This document shows, in pieces, positions 7,895 through 16,739 of a DNA stretch of 64,000 bases; the first letter of the stretch is position 1; each line of letters begins with the position of its first letter. The DNA is from Parasphingopyxis sp. (GTDB lineage: Bacteria; Pseudomonadota; Alphaproteobacteria; Sphingomonadales; Sphingomonadaceae): positions 62,001 through 126,000 of the forward strand of contig NZ_JANQNS010000015.1 in the NCBI RefSeq assembly GCF_028279465.1, written 5' to 3'. Both the position numbers and the translations under genes were made by a program. The notes under the pieces were generated by a model. It did not search any database. It was not told the origin of the DNA and saw only the letters and a list, made by a program, of their open reading frames with translations.

Positions 7895-9475
7895 TCAATT
7901 CACCTGCCGCTCCTTGCCTTCCCAATAGGGCGCGCGCAAATCCTTTCTGAGGATTTTTCCGCTGGCGTTGCGCGGCAGCATGTCGATAAAATCGACCGAT
8001 TTCGGGCATTTGAACGCCGCGATCTGCGTGCGTGAGTATGCGATCACATCGTCCTCGCTGAGCTCCTCGCCCGGTGTCCGAACGATGACGGCCTTGACCG
8101 CCTCGCCCCATTTCTCGTCGGGCACTCCGATCACGGCCGCATCGGCGACCTTCGGGTGGCTGTAGAGCGCATTTTCGACTTCGGCCGGATAGACATTCTC
8201 GCCGCCCGAAATGATCATGTCCTTGATCCGGTCCTGGATATAGACATAGCCATCTTCGTCCATGTAACCGGCATCGCCCGTGTGCAGCCAGCCATCGTCG
8301 CGCACGGTTTCGGCGGTCTTTTCCGGCTGTTTCCAATAATAGGCCATGTTTTTGGGCGAGCGCGTCACGATCTCGCCGATCTCGCCATTGGACAGATCAC
8401 TGCCGTTTTCATCGACGATCTTGATCTCGCAGCCCGGCAGCGCCTTGCCCGCCGAGCGCATCCGTTCATTGCCGTCGGGATCATGATCCGCGGGCGGCAG
8501 GATGGCGACGGCGCCGGTCGTCTCCGTCATCCCATAGGACTGCACGAAACCCGCATTGGGGAAGGCCTTGATGCAGGCGCGTAAGAGATCGAGCGGGATC
8601 GGCGAGGCGCCATAGCCGACCTGGGATACATGGCTGGTATCGGTCTCGGCCATCTTCGGATGCATGAGCAGGAACTGAAGCGCTGCCGGCACGAGGAAAA
8701 AGCGCGTTACTTCGCGCCGGTCGATCAGATCGAGAATCTCGCCCGGATCGAATTCGCGCGTAATCGTACAGGCCGATCCGTAATTATAGGGGATCAAACC
8801 ATAGCCCGTGCCCGCGATATGGGCGACGGGCATCGGATCGAGGCCGGATTCCTTCTCCGTCCAATTATCCCAGTCCGGCGTCTGAATATCGGGATCGCTG
8901 CCGAGGTCGAGGAAATTGCCGTGGGTCAGCACCACGCCCTTGGGATTGCCGGTCGTGCCCGAGGTATAGAGCTGGACCAGCGCATCGCCGCGACCTGGTT
9001 TCGGTGGCGCATCGTCCTCGCGCGCCTCATCCGCAATATCGCCGAGCGAGGGCACGTCGCCGCCATCCTCAGATGCCCAGAACACGCGCACCGCGTCGAT
9101 GGAATCGGCCAGCGCCTTACCCGTTTCGAGGAAATCGGGCGTTGCGACGATCGCTTCGGCCTCGGCGTCAGAAATGATAAACTTCATTTCAGGTTCGGCG
9201 AGCCGCCACCCGATCGGCACGATCGTCGCGCCGACCCGCGCCGCGGCGAAGAGCAGGAAGAAATACCAGTCGCTATTCTTGCCGAGCCAGGCGATCCGCT
9301 TGCCCGAGCCGAGATCGGCGCGCTGCAGCCCGCGGGCCAGCGCTTCCATCGTCTCTTTCACCTCGGCGAATGTCGTGACGCGGCCTTCAAAACGATAAGC
9401 GACGCTGTCCGGCCGGTGTTCGGCCCAGAAATCCGCCAGTTCGTCCAGCGTGCTCGCCGTGTGTAGTTGATGCAT
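7895..9475 (-). CDS. AMP-dependent acyl-CoA synthetase (fatty-acid-CoA ligase type)
   Basis: A 526-residue ANL-superfamily enzyme that would activate a carboxylic acid with ATP and couple it to CoA. The P-loop-like motif YTSGTTGNPKGVVLTHGN is near residue 170. SYGMTETTGAVA (about 320) and DGWLHTGDAGYMDEDGYVY (about 405) follow, then DRIKDMIISGGENVYPAEVE. The catalytic C-terminal lysine sits in NASGKILRKDL. The substrate cannot be read from sequence; a medium- or long-chain fatty acid fits the neighbourhood. It is divergent from mmsA, with a 125-base promoter region between them, and is followed at 60 bases by cysQ. Confidence 0.9.
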   Translation of the reverse strand: MHQLHTASTLDELADFWAEHRPDSVAYRFEGRVTTFAEVKETMEALARGLQRADLGSGKRIAWLGKNSDWYFFLLFAAARVGATIVPIGWRLAEPEMKFIISDAEAEAIVATPDFLETGKALADSIDAVRVFWASEDGGDVPSLGDIADEAREDDAPPKPGRGDALVQLYTSGTTGNPKGVVLTHGNFLDLGSDPDIQTPDWDNWTEKESGLDPMPVAHIAGTGYGLIPYNYGSACTITREFDPGEILDLIDRREVTRFFLVPAALQFLLMHPKMAETDTSHVSQVGYGASPIPLDLLRACIKAFPNAGFVQSYGMTETTGAVAILPPADHDPDGNERMRSAGKALPGCEIKIVDENGSDLSNGEIGEIVTRSPKNMAYYWKQPEKTAETVRDDGWLHTGDAGYMDEDGYVYIQDRIKDMIISGGENVYPAEVENALYSHPKVADAAVIGVPDEKWGEAVKAVIVRTPGEELSEDDVIAYSRTQIAAFKCPKSVDFIDMLPRNASGKILRKDLRAPYWEGKERQVN

Positions 9476-9507
9476 TCCACTCTCCGATTATTCTCTTGAG
9501 CCGGCAT

Positions 9508-9527
9508 ATCGATCCGACAAGATCGAT
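9508..9527. promoter_or_regulatory. Perfect dyad in the divergent acyl-CoA ligase / mmsA promoter region
   Basis: ATCGATC, a six-base spacer and GATCGAT form an exact 7-6-7 inverted repeat in the 125-base gap between two divergent catabolic genes. This is the size and position of a dimeric repressor operator. No regulator gene adjoins it and I do not recognise the motif. Chance occurrence is possible in this sequence. Confidence 0.3.
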
Positions 9528-9600
9528 CCCCGGCATAGCCTTGGCCGTTTTTGCACATTATGGCGTGCGCAACTTTCTATTTGGAATTTGGAGGAAAGCA

Positions 9601-11097
9601 ATGCGCACGGTGGAGCATTTCATTGGCGGCAATGCGGCTGGCGGTGGATCGCGCCAGCATGATATCTGGGATCCCAACTCGGGCGAAGTGCAGGCTAAGG
9701 TCTCGCTCGGCACGGGTGACGAGCTGCAAAAGGCCGTCGATGCGGCGCTCGCCGCGCAACCGGCCTGGGCGGCGACCAATCCGCAAAAACGCGCGCGCGT
9801 GCTGTTCGAATATAAGCGGCTCGTCGAAGCGAATATGGACGAGCTGGCGGCGTTGCTCTCGTCCGAACATGGCAAGGTGCTGGCCGATGCGGCTGGCGAC
9901 GTGCAGCGCGGGCTGGATGTCATCGAGTTCTGCTGCGGCATTCCGCACGCGCTGAAGGGCGAATATACGCAAGGGGCGGGCCCCGGCATCGACGTCTATT
10001 CGATGCGCCAGCCGCTTGGCGTTTGCGCCGGGATCACGCCGTTCAACTTCCCGGCGATGATCCCGATGTGGATGTTCGGCGTTTCGATCGCCTGCGGTAA
10101 CGCCTTTATCCTCAAACCTTCCGAGCGCGATCCGAGCGTGCCGGTGCGGCTTGCCGAGCTGATGAAGGAAGCGGGTTTGCCCGATGGCATCCTCAATGTC
10201 GTCCATGGCGACAAGCAGATGGTCGATGCGATCCTCGACCATGACGATATAAAGGCCGTCAGCTTCGTTGGTTCCACCGATATCGCCCATTATGTCTATC
10301 AGCGCGGCACCGAGAACGGGAAGCGCGTGCAGGCGATGGGCGGGGCGAAGAATCACGGCATCGTGATGCCTGACGCCGATCTCGATCAGGTGGTGAACGA
10401 TCTGTCTGGCGCGGCCTTCGGCAGCGCGGGCGAGCGCTGCATGGCGCTGCCCGTCGTCGTGCCGGTCGGCGATGAAACGGCGGACAGGCTGCGCGACAAG
10501 ATGCTGCCTGCCATCGATGCGCTGCGGGTCGGTGTCTCGACCGATCCCGATGCGCATTACGGCCCGGTCGTCACGAAAGAGCATAAGGAGCGGGTCGAAA
10601 ACTGGATACAGACTGGCGTCGACGAAGGCGCGGAGCTCGTCGTCGATGGCCGCGGCTTCAGCCTACAGGGCCATGAAAACGGCTTCTTCATCGGCCCCTC
10701 GCTGTTCGATCATGTGAAGCCGGGCATGGAAAGCTATCGGCAGGAGATTTTCGGGCCGGTGTTGCAGATCGTACGCGCCAAGGAGTTCGAGGAGGCGCTC
10801 GCGCTCGCCAGCAACCATCAGTACGGAAACGGCGTCGCGATCTTCACGCGCAACGGCCATGCGGCCCGCGAATTCGCGGCACGAGTCAATGTCGGCATGG
10901 TCGGCATCAACGTCCCGATCCCGGTGCCGGTCGCCTATCACACCTTCGGCGGCTGGAAACGCTCGGGCTTCGGTGACACCAACCAGCACGGCATGGAAGG
11001 TGTGAAATTCTGGACGAAGATCAAGACCGTCACGCAGCGCTGGCCCGATGGTGGCGGCGATGGCAGCAATGCGTTCGTGATCCCGACGATGGGCTAG
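9601..11097 (+). CDS. mmsA: Methylmalonate-semialdehyde dehydrogenase (CoA-acylating)
   Basis: A 498-residue aldehyde dehydrogenase superfamily enzyme. It oxidises methylmalonate semialdehyde to propionyl-CoA in valine breakdown. The frame is open upstream of 9601, but the ATG at 9601 has a GGAGG site seven bases before it and gives MRTVEHFIGG, the usual family start. The catalytic cysteine is C280 in SAGERCMALPVVVP, and ITPFNFPAMIPMWMF and FTRNGHAAREFA are characteristic of MmsA. The neighbours at 13066 (isobutyryl-CoA dehydrogenase-like), 15035 and 15819 (mmsB) complete most of the valine route. Its product feeds the propionyl-CoA carboxylase encoded downstream. Confidence 0.95.
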   Translation: MRTVEHFIGGNAAGGGSRQHDIWDPNSGEVQAKVSLGTGDELQKAVDAALAAQPAWAATNPQKRARVLFEYKRLVEANMDELAALLSSEHGKVLADAAGDVQRGLDVIEFCCGIPHALKGEYTQGAGPGIDVYSMRQPLGVCAGITPFNFPAMIPMWMFGVSIACGNAFILKPSERDPSVPVRLAELMKEAGLPDGILNVVHGDKQMVDAILDHDDIKAVSFVGSTDIAHYVYQRGTENGKRVQAMGGAKNHGIVMPDADLDQVVNDLSGAAFGSAGERCMALPVVVPVGDETADRLRDKMLPAIDALRVGVSTDPDAHYGPVVTKEHKERVENWIQTGVDEGAELVVDGRGFSLQGHENGFFIGPSLFDHVKPGMESYRQEIFGPVLQIVRAKEFEEALALASNHQYGNGVAIFTRNGHAAREFAARVNVGMVGINVPIPVPVAYHTFGGWKRSGFGDTNQHGMEGVKFWTKIKTVTQRWPDGGGDGSNAFVIPTMG

Positions 11098-11100
11098 CGG

Positions 11101-11553
11101 ATGGCCGCTTGGTTCAGGTTGCTGGCGTTGTCCTGGCTCGCTCTTGCCATGCCGGCGATGGCGCAGTTGGATACCAATGCCGGCGCAGCGATCCCACCGC
11201 CAGGCGAACTGGCCTTCGCGATACCGGAGCAGTTTCACGGACGCTGGGTTCGAGCGGAAACGGGCTGTGCAGCCGGCATTGGATCGACCGAAACGATCAT
11301 TGCCGCAACAGGCTTGCAGCGCGGTAATCACTGGTCGGAACCGGTCGCGTTGATCGAGCAGTCTGCGGACGGCAGGCGGTTGGCAATGCGGGCGGACCTC
11401 TACTTTCAGGCCCCGCCCGTTCTCCATCGCTCCGTGTGGCAGCTTAGCGCAGACGGAAACGGCCTTGTCATCACCGACAGTGAATTGCCTGCTGCCGGAG
11501 AGGAAGAGGGCGGGCCGGTCCGGCGTGTCGAGCTTGTGCGCTGCGGGTCCTGA
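11101..11553 (+). CDS. Exported hypothetical protein
   Basis: A 150-residue protein beginning three bases after the mmsA stop. A Sec signal peptide is clear: hydrophobic residues 5-18 and a probable cut after AMPAMA at about residue 21. The mature part has two cysteines (C60 and C148) that could form a disulfide in the periplasm, and no motif I recognise. Tight spacing suggests it is co-transcribed with mmsA, but nothing in the sequence links it to valine catabolism. Confidence 0.7.
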   Translation: MAAWFRLLALSWLALAMPAMAQLDTNAGAAIPPPGELAFAIPEQFHGRWVRAETGCAAGIGSTETIIAATGLQRGNHWSEPVALIEQSADGRRLAMRADLYFQAPPVLHRSVWQLSADGNGLVITDSELPAAGEEEGGPVRRVELVRCGS

Positions 11554-11608
11554 CTTTAGGCCATACACGCAGCAACGGGACGTTCGCGGCGTCCAACCAA
11601 GGGGGATC

Positions 11609-12613
11609 ATGAGACGCTCGTTATTCGCCATGGCCGGTTGCGCGGCTTTCGTCGCGCAGATCGCTTTGCCCGCGCTTGCTGGCGCTACGCCGCCGCCCCC
11701 GCCGCTGCGCGGTGTAAACGGCCCGATCCAATATTGCGGCGAGGGGTTTGCCATCGACGTGGCGGCCGACGATGCGATTGCCTATCGCACTGGCTCTTGG
11801 ATTACCTATCCCGCACATCGGCTGATGACCGGCACCGATGAGCTCAATATCGAGACCTTTGCAGACGATCGCTATCGCGGTTTCAGACCCTATCGCGAAT
11901 ATTATGACGGTGAAGGCGTAGAGCTCGATATACTGGGCCTTGGCACGGTCTACCGCGTATCGCTTCACTATGACGAGATCGATATCAATTCGCGTTTCCG
12001 GATCGCCTATCTGGTGCGCGCCGAGGCCGAGAGCGGTCGGCCTACGGTTGCGCTGCTTTCGGGCGGTTTCGACGGCACGGAGAACGACTTTCCCCTGTTA
12101 CAGCGCGTCCGCATCGGGTCGATGGAAGCGCTGGGTTGCGCCGAACCGACGGCGCAGACGGCGGCTTTCGCTGCGGCGAGCCGGGACGATATCTTCAACC
12201 ATCGCCCCAATTCCTATCCCGGCCCGATGTTTCTCTGTGACCGGGGATACGGCGTCCATGTCCGCGCGGGCGAGGAAGCGTTGCTGCCGTGGTTGCCGAC
12301 CGGCAGTTTCATCATTCGCTCGGGCGAGACTATCGCACGGGTTTCGGGCGGCAGCTGGCACCGCGCGCCCGAACCGCGCTTTGGCCCGATGGTCGAGGAT
12401 CACCGGATCGATATCGAGTTCCAGTTCGATTGGCGGCGCAATCCTTCGCAATATCGATCCTACACCTTTTTCCGGACGGATTCGGACGGCTATGGCCGCT
12501 CGACCGTTCGGTTCGTCCGGGGCGATATGTCGGCCGATGATCTCGATTTCCTGCGGCGGCTGGAGGTGATCGGGGAGGACGACGAACGCTGTTTCGACGT
12601 CGATGGGTTATGA
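11609..12613 (+). CDS. Exported hypothetical protein with four cysteines
   Basis: A 334-residue protein whose frame is open upstream. The ATG at 11609 is preferred because GGGGGA lies just before it and MRRSLFAMAGCAAFVAQIAL is a good signal peptide, cut near LPALAGA at about residue 25. The mature chain has GPIQYCGEGFAIDVAADDA, and later FLCDRGYGVHVRAGEEALL, which looks like a distant internal repeat of the same pattern (Cys, then a G-rich turn, then valine/acidic). I do not recognise the family. The last codons overlap the next gene (ATGA), implying a shared transcript. Confidence 0.7.
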   Translation: MRRSLFAMAGCAAFVAQIALPALAGATPPPPPLRGVNGPIQYCGEGFAIDVAADDAIAYRTGSWITYPAHRLMTGTDELNIETFADDRYRGFRPYREYYDGEGVELDILGLGTVYRVSLHYDEIDINSRFRIAYLVRAEAESGRPTVALLSGGFDGTENDFPLLQRVRIGSMEALGCAEPTAQTAAFAAASRDDIFNHRPNSYPGPMFLCDRGYGVHVRAGEEALLPWLPTGSFIIRSGETIARVSGGSWHRAPEPRFGPMVEDHRIDIEFQFDWRRNPSQYRSYTFFRTDSDGYGRSTVRFVRGDMSADDLDFLRRLEVIGEDDERCFDVDGL

Positions 12614-12999
12614 CGGATAGAGCGCGCACCGCCTCTGCATCGCCCTTCGAAAAGGCGTTCGGTTTCTCCCGCGCCATTCGCACGGGTAACCGCATCCTCG
12701 TGTCGGGCACCGGACCGATCGAACCCGATGGCAGCTCGACGCCGGGTGACGCAACGGCCCAGGCGTGGCGTTGTTTTGCGATTATCGAGGCGGCGGTTGA
12801 GGAATTGGGCGGTTCGCTGGCCGATATCGTGCGCACGCGGATGTTCGTTACAGACGCGGCGGATGGCGATGCGATCGGCGCTGTCCATGGCGAGATATTC
12901 GGCGATGTCCGCCCGGCCGCGACCATAGTCGTCGTCGCCGCGCTGCTCAGGCCCGAATGGAAGGTCGAGATCGAGGTGGAAGCCGAGATCGGCTGCTAG
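12610..12999 (+). CDS. RidA/YjgF/YER057c/UK114 family protein
   Basis: A 129-residue protein of the size and fold signature of the Rid family, whose best-known member deaminates reactive enamine/imine intermediates from PLP enzymes. Visible hallmarks are NRILVSGTGPIEPDG near the N-terminus, an arginine in DIVRTRMFVTD matching the conserved active-site Arg, and the closing VEIEVEAEI with the conserved glutamate. Subfamilies differ in activity, so only the family is claimed. It overlaps the upstream gene by ATGA and lies in the valine cluster. Confidence 0.87.
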   Translation: MTDRARTASASPFEKAFGFSRAIRTGNRILVSGTGPIEPDGSSTPGDATAQAWRCFAIIEAAVEELGGSLADIVRTRMFVTDAADGDAIGAVHGEIFGDVRPAATIVVVAALLRPEWKVEIEVEAEIGC

Positions 13000-13065
13000 T
13001 AGGCCTTCCGGCGCCGAGCGATTTCGGGATTACGGTCACTCCCAAACACCGCTATAGGGGCGCGC

Positions 13066-14208
13066 ATGACACAATTCGACCTGACCGACGAACAGCGCCA
13101 GATCCAAGAGATGGCGCAGAAATTCACTGCCGACGAAATCACCCCGCACGCCGCCGAATGGGACGAGAAGCATATCTTCCCGCGTGACACGATCAGCAAG
13201 GCCGCCGAACTGGGCTTCGGCGCCATCTATGTGTCCGAGGAGAGCGGGGGCATCGGGCTCGGGCGGCTCGAGGCGGCGCTGATCATGGAGGCGATGGCCT
13301 ATGGCTGTCCTTCGACCAGCGCCTTCATCTCGATCCACAATATGGCGAGCTGGATGATCGACACATTCGGCGCGGACGCGGTGAAGCAGAAATATCTGCC
13401 CGAACTCGTGACGTGTCAACGCGTCGCCAGCTATTGCCTGACTGAACCGGGGTCGGGCTCCGACGCCGCCGCGCTCAAGAGCAAGGCGGTTCGGGACGGC
13501 GATCATTATGTCGTCTCGGGCTCGAAAGCCTTTATCTCGGGCGGCGGTGAGAATGGCGTCTATGTGACCATGGTCCGCACGGGCGAGGAAGGCCCCAAGG
13601 GCATTTCCTGCCTCGTGATCGAGAAGGATATGGAAGGCGTTTCCTTCGGCGCGTTCGAAAAGAAGCTCGGCTGGCATTCCCAGCCGACCGCGCAGGTGAA
13701 CTTTGATTCTGTGCGCGTTCCTTTGGAGAACCGTGTGGGCGATGAGGGGGAAGGTTTTCGCATCGCGATGATGGGACTCGACGGTGGCCGCTTGAACATC
13801 GGCGCCTGTTCACTCGGCGGCGCGCAGCGCTGTCTCGACGAAGCGGTCGCCTATACCAAGGAGCGCAAGCAGTTTGGCCAGGCCATCGCCGATTTCCAGA
13901 ACACCCAGTTCATGCTCGCCGATATGGAAACGGACCTGCAGGCGGCGCGGATGCTGCTCTACACGGCGGCGGCGAAGGTGACGGCAAATGCGCCGGATAA
14001 GACGCGGTTCGCCGCGATGGCCAAGCGGCTTGCAACCGATAATGGCAGCAAGATCGTCAACGATGCGCTGCAGCTGTTCGGCGGCTACGGCTATTTGCAG
14101 GACTATCCGATCGAACGCTTCTGGCGCGATCTGCGCGTCCATTCGATCCTCGAGGGCACCAACCAGATCATGCGCATGATCGTGTCCCGGGATATGTTGC
14201 GGCAGTGA
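13066..14208 (+). CDS. Acyl-CoA dehydrogenase, isobutyryl-CoA dehydrogenase-like
   Basis: A 380-residue FAD-dependent acyl-CoA dehydrogenase. The signatures are YCLTEPGSGSDAAALKSKA near residue 125, ERKQFGQAIADFQNTQF near 265, and DALQLFGGYGYLQDYPIERF followed by ILEGTNQIMRMIVSRDML at the C-terminus. The overall pattern resembles mammalian ACAD8 (isobutyryl-CoA dehydrogenase), the second step of valine breakdown, and the mmsA, hydratase and mmsB genes around it support that. Short-chain 2-methyl acyl-CoA specificity is inferred from context. The gene is preceded by a 66-base gap with a possible -10 element (TATAGG) close to the start. Confidence 0.9.
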   Translation: MTQFDLTDEQRQIQEMAQKFTADEITPHAAEWDEKHIFPRDTISKAAELGFGAIYVSEESGGIGLGRLEAALIMEAMAYGCPSTSAFISIHNMASWMIDTFGADAVKQKYLPELVTCQRVASYCLTEPGSGSDAAALKSKAVRDGDHYVVSGSKAFISGGGENGVYVTMVRTGEEGPKGISCLVIEKDMEGVSFGAFEKKLGWHSQPTAQVNFDSVRVPLENRVGDEGEGFRIAMMGLDGGRLNIGACSLGGAQRCLDEAVAYTKERKQFGQAIADFQNTQFMLADMETDLQAARMLLYTAAAKVTANAPDKTRFAAMAKRLATDNGSKIVNDALQLFGGYGYLQDYPIERFWRDLRVHSILEGTNQIMRMIVSRDMLRQ

Positions 14209-15023
14209 TGCAGAGCGGTCGCGATTATGTGCGGATCGGCGATCCGGACCTGCCCAAGCTCATTTGCGTGCATGGATTCGGCGATGATCTGAGCGCCTTC
14301 GACGCTCTCGGTCGATCGCAGTTGACCGACATGTTCGAGCTTGTGCTCTTAAACCTACCCGGCTTCGGCGGTGCGCCTGCGCCTCTGGAACCCGCCTCCC
14401 TCGACAGTTTCGCGCAGTTTATTCTCGACGTTGCCGATATGGTTTCGCCCGATCGTCCTGTCGTTCTGCTGGCGCATTCGGTTGCGTCCGTTATAGCGAC
14501 GAAAGCGGCGACAGAGCGCCCGGACCGTATCGCCGCACTTATCTCGATTGAGGGTAATCTGACCGCGCCCGATGCCTATTTTTCAGCGCTTGCTGCATGC
14601 TATGATACTGCTCCGGAATTTCTGGCAGGGCTGCTGGCAAAGATCGCGGAATTGGACGCGTCGACCGCACGACCGAGTCGCTATGCGCAAGCCGTCCGCC
14701 GGGCCGACAGTCAGGTGATGTTTGATCTCGGACGGGATGTGGCGTCCCGGAACATTGGCGACAGTTTCGGTGAATCTTTCCTGCAGCTGCAGGATGACGG
14801 CGTGGCATCATTCTATTTTTGGGGGCGGCACAACAGCCCGCCTGAGACAGCGGCATTTGTCGATCGGGCGGCCACGGCCGGAAAACTGCATCACAGGGAG
14901 TTTTTCGAGTCCGGGCATTGGAAATTTGCCGATGCGCCAGCCGAAACGGCGCAGGTGATAATGGAGTTTTGCGCGTCGCTGCCTGGGTCGGAGCTAACGG
15001 CACATCCTTACAAAGAGGTATGA
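14208..15023 (+). CDS. Alpha/beta hydrolase
   Basis: A 271-residue alpha/beta-hydrolase. The ATG overlaps the upstream TGA (TGATG); a GTG one codon earlier is the alternative. The oxyanion loop is CVHGFGD (about residue 20), the nucleophile is S91 in AHSVAS (a variant of G-x-S-x-G lacking the usual glycines), and FESGHWKFADAP near the C-terminus supplies the histidine. The HSVAS elbow and the GHWxF ending resemble C-C hydrolase and esterase relatives, but no substrate can be assigned. Coupling to the acyl-CoA dehydrogenase gene could mean thioesterase or ester hydrolysis in the same route; that is a guess. Confidence 0.82.
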   Translation: MQSGRDYVRIGDPDLPKLICVHGFGDDLSAFDALGRSQLTDMFELVLLNLPGFGGAPAPLEPASLDSFAQFILDVADMVSPDRPVVLLAHSVASVIATKAATERPDRIAALISIEGNLTAPDAYFSALAACYDTAPEFLAGLLAKIAELDASTARPSRYAQAVRRADSQVMFDLGRDVASRNIGDSFGESFLQLQDDGVASFYFWGRHNSPPETAAFVDRAATAGKLHHREFFESGHWKFADAPAETAQVIMEFCASLPGSELTAHPYKEV

Positions 15024-15034
15024 AATAAAGAGTC

Positions 15035-15817
15035 ATGACTTACGAAACCATCCTCACCGAACAGCGCGGCGCTGTCACGTTGATCACGCTCAACCGGCCA
15101 AAGGCGCTCAATGCGCTCAACAGCCATGTGCTCGATGAACTGGTAGATGCCTTTGCGGCGTTCGAGGCCGATGACGGGCAGCGCTGCGCTGTCCTTACCG
15201 GCTCCGGGTACAAAGCGTTCGCGGCAGGCGCGGACATCAAGGAGATGTACGACAAGGCGGCCGCCGATTTCTATCTGGAGGATTTCTTTGCGAAGTGGAC
15301 GAGCGATCTCGTCAAGAAAACGCGCAAGCCCTGGATCGCGGCGGTCAACGGGTTCGCGCTGGGCGGCGGGTGCGAACTGGCGATGATGGCCGATTTCATC
15401 ATCGCATCGGATAAGGCGAAGTTCGGCCAGCCCGAGATCAATCTCGGCGTCGCGCCCGGCATGGGCGGCTCGCAGCGACTAACCCGCGCAATCGGCAAGG
15501 CGAAGGCGATGGAAATGTGCCTGACCGGCCGGATGATGGATGCCGAGGAAGCCGAGCGTTCGGGCCTCGTCGCGCGCGTCGTACCGCATGACGATCTGCT
15601 CGACGAAACACTCAAAACGGCGGAAAAGATCGCCTCGCAAGCGCCGATGGCCGCGATGGTGAACAAGGAGATGGTCAACGCGGCTTTCGAGACAACGCTC
15701 GATCAGGGCGTAGTGCACGAGCGCCGGCTTTTCCAGATTCTGACCGCGACCGAAGACAAGACCGAAGGCATGGGCGCGTTCATCGACAAGCGCGATGCGG
15801 ACTGGAAGGGACGGTAA
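15035..15817 (+). CDS. Enoyl-CoA hydratase
   Basis: A 260-residue crotonase of standard length with both catalytic glutamates. They lie in [15 protein letters not shown] and in [15 protein letters not shown], and the oxyanion segment is [13 protein letters not shown]. It matches short-chain enoyl-CoA hydratase (crotonase proper), which adds water across trans-2-enoyl-CoA. Between the isobutyryl-CoA dehydrogenase-like gene and mmsB it would hydrate methacrylyl-CoA in valine degradation. The next step, the CoA-releasing hydrolase, is probably the gene at 30940. Confidence 0.93.
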   Translation: MTYETILTEQRGAVTLITLNRPKALNALNSHVLDELVDAFAAFEADDGQRCAVLTGSGYKAFAAGADIKEMYDKAAADFYLEDFFAKWTSDLVKKTRKPWIAAVNGFALGGGCELAMMADFIIASDKAKFGQPEINLGVAPGMGGSQRLTRAIGKAKAMEMCLTGRMMDAEEAERSGLVARVVPHDDLLDETLKTAEKIASQAPMAAMVNKEMVNAAFETTLDQGVVHERRLFQILTATEDKTEGMGAFIDKRDADWKGR

Positions 15818-15818
15818 A

Positions 15819-16712
15819 ATGACCACAATCGCCTTTATCGGGCTCGGCAATATGGGCGCGGGGATGGCCGCCAACCTCGCCAAGGCCGGGCATGACGTTG
15901 CCGCCTTCGATATTTCCGAAGCGGCGCTGGAGACAGCCAAGGCCAATGGCTGCCGGATCGCCGAGTCCGGCGCGGATGCCGTGAAAGGGGCCGAAGCAGT
16001 TGTCACCATGCTGCCCGCGGGCAAGCATGTCCGGGCAGTCTATGTCGACGATGTGTTCGACCATGCGGACCCGGGCACGCTTTTGCTCGACTGCTCGACT
16101 ATCGACGTGGGCACGGCGCGCGATGTCGGCGAGCAGGCTGCGGCCAAAGGCTTCCTCATGGTCGACGCGCCGGTCTCCGGCGGTATCGCCGCGGCGGCGG
16201 GCGGCACGCTGACCTTCATGGTCGGTGGCACGGACAAGGCGTTCGAGCGCGCCGAGCCGATCCTCGACGTGATGGGCAAGGCCGTGATCCATGCCGGCGA
16301 ATCCGGTGCGGGGCAGGCGGCGAAAATCTGCAACAATATGCTGCTCGGCGCGACGATGATCGCGACCTGCGAGACCTTCAACCTCGCCCAGTCGCTGGGC
16401 CTCGATCCGCAGACCTTCTTCGACATTTCATCGAAGGCCTCGGGCCAGAGCTGGTCGATGACGAGCTATTGCCCGGTGCCCGGCGTCGGCCCGGATAGCC
16501 CGGCGGATAATGGCTATGAGGGCGGGTTCGCCGCGCCGCTGATGCTCAAGGACCTGAAACTCGCCATGGAAGCGGCCGACGAAGCGGGCATGCGCACCCC
16601 GATGGGCGCCAAGGCGCGCGCCATGTACGAACAGTTCGTCAAGCATGGCGGCGAAAAAAAGGACTTTTCGGGGATCATCAAATTCCTCGAGACCAGTTCG
16701 ACGGACGGATAA
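15819..16712 (+). CDS. mmsB: 3-hydroxyisobutyrate dehydrogenase
   Basis: A 297-residue beta-hydroxyacid dehydrogenase. It oxidises 3-hydroxyisobutyrate to methylmalonate semialdehyde, the substrate of MmsA. The NAD-binding loop GLGNMGAGMAANLAKAGHD is at the N-terminus, the substrate-binding stretch DAPVSGGIAAAAGGTL is near residue 120, and the catalytic lysine lies in GAGQAAKICNNMLLG near 170. The start is the ATG one base after the upstream TAA, and the length fits the family. Closely related tartronate-semialdehyde reductases exist, but the valine context decides. Confidence 0.94.
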   Translation: MTTIAFIGLGNMGAGMAANLAKAGHDVAAFDISEAALETAKANGCRIAESGADAVKGAEAVVTMLPAGKHVRAVYVDDVFDHADPGTLLLDCSTIDVGTARDVGEQAAAKGFLMVDAPVSGGIAAAAGGTLTFMVGGTDKAFERAEPILDVMGKAVIHAGESGAGQAAKICNNMLLGATMIATCETFNLAQSLGLDPQTFFDISSKASGQSWSMTSYCPVPGVGPDSPADNGYEGGFAAPLMLKDLKLAMEAADEAGMRTPMGAKARAMYEQFVKHGGEKKDFSGIIKFLETSSTDG

Positions 16713-16739
16713 ATTACGGCACCGGGGAGGGATCGGAGC

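Noticed and set aside
15795-15818. Upstream start for mmsB inside the hydratase gene
   Set aside because: The extra eight residues do not fit the family, and the ATG at 15819 begins directly with the Rossmann loop.
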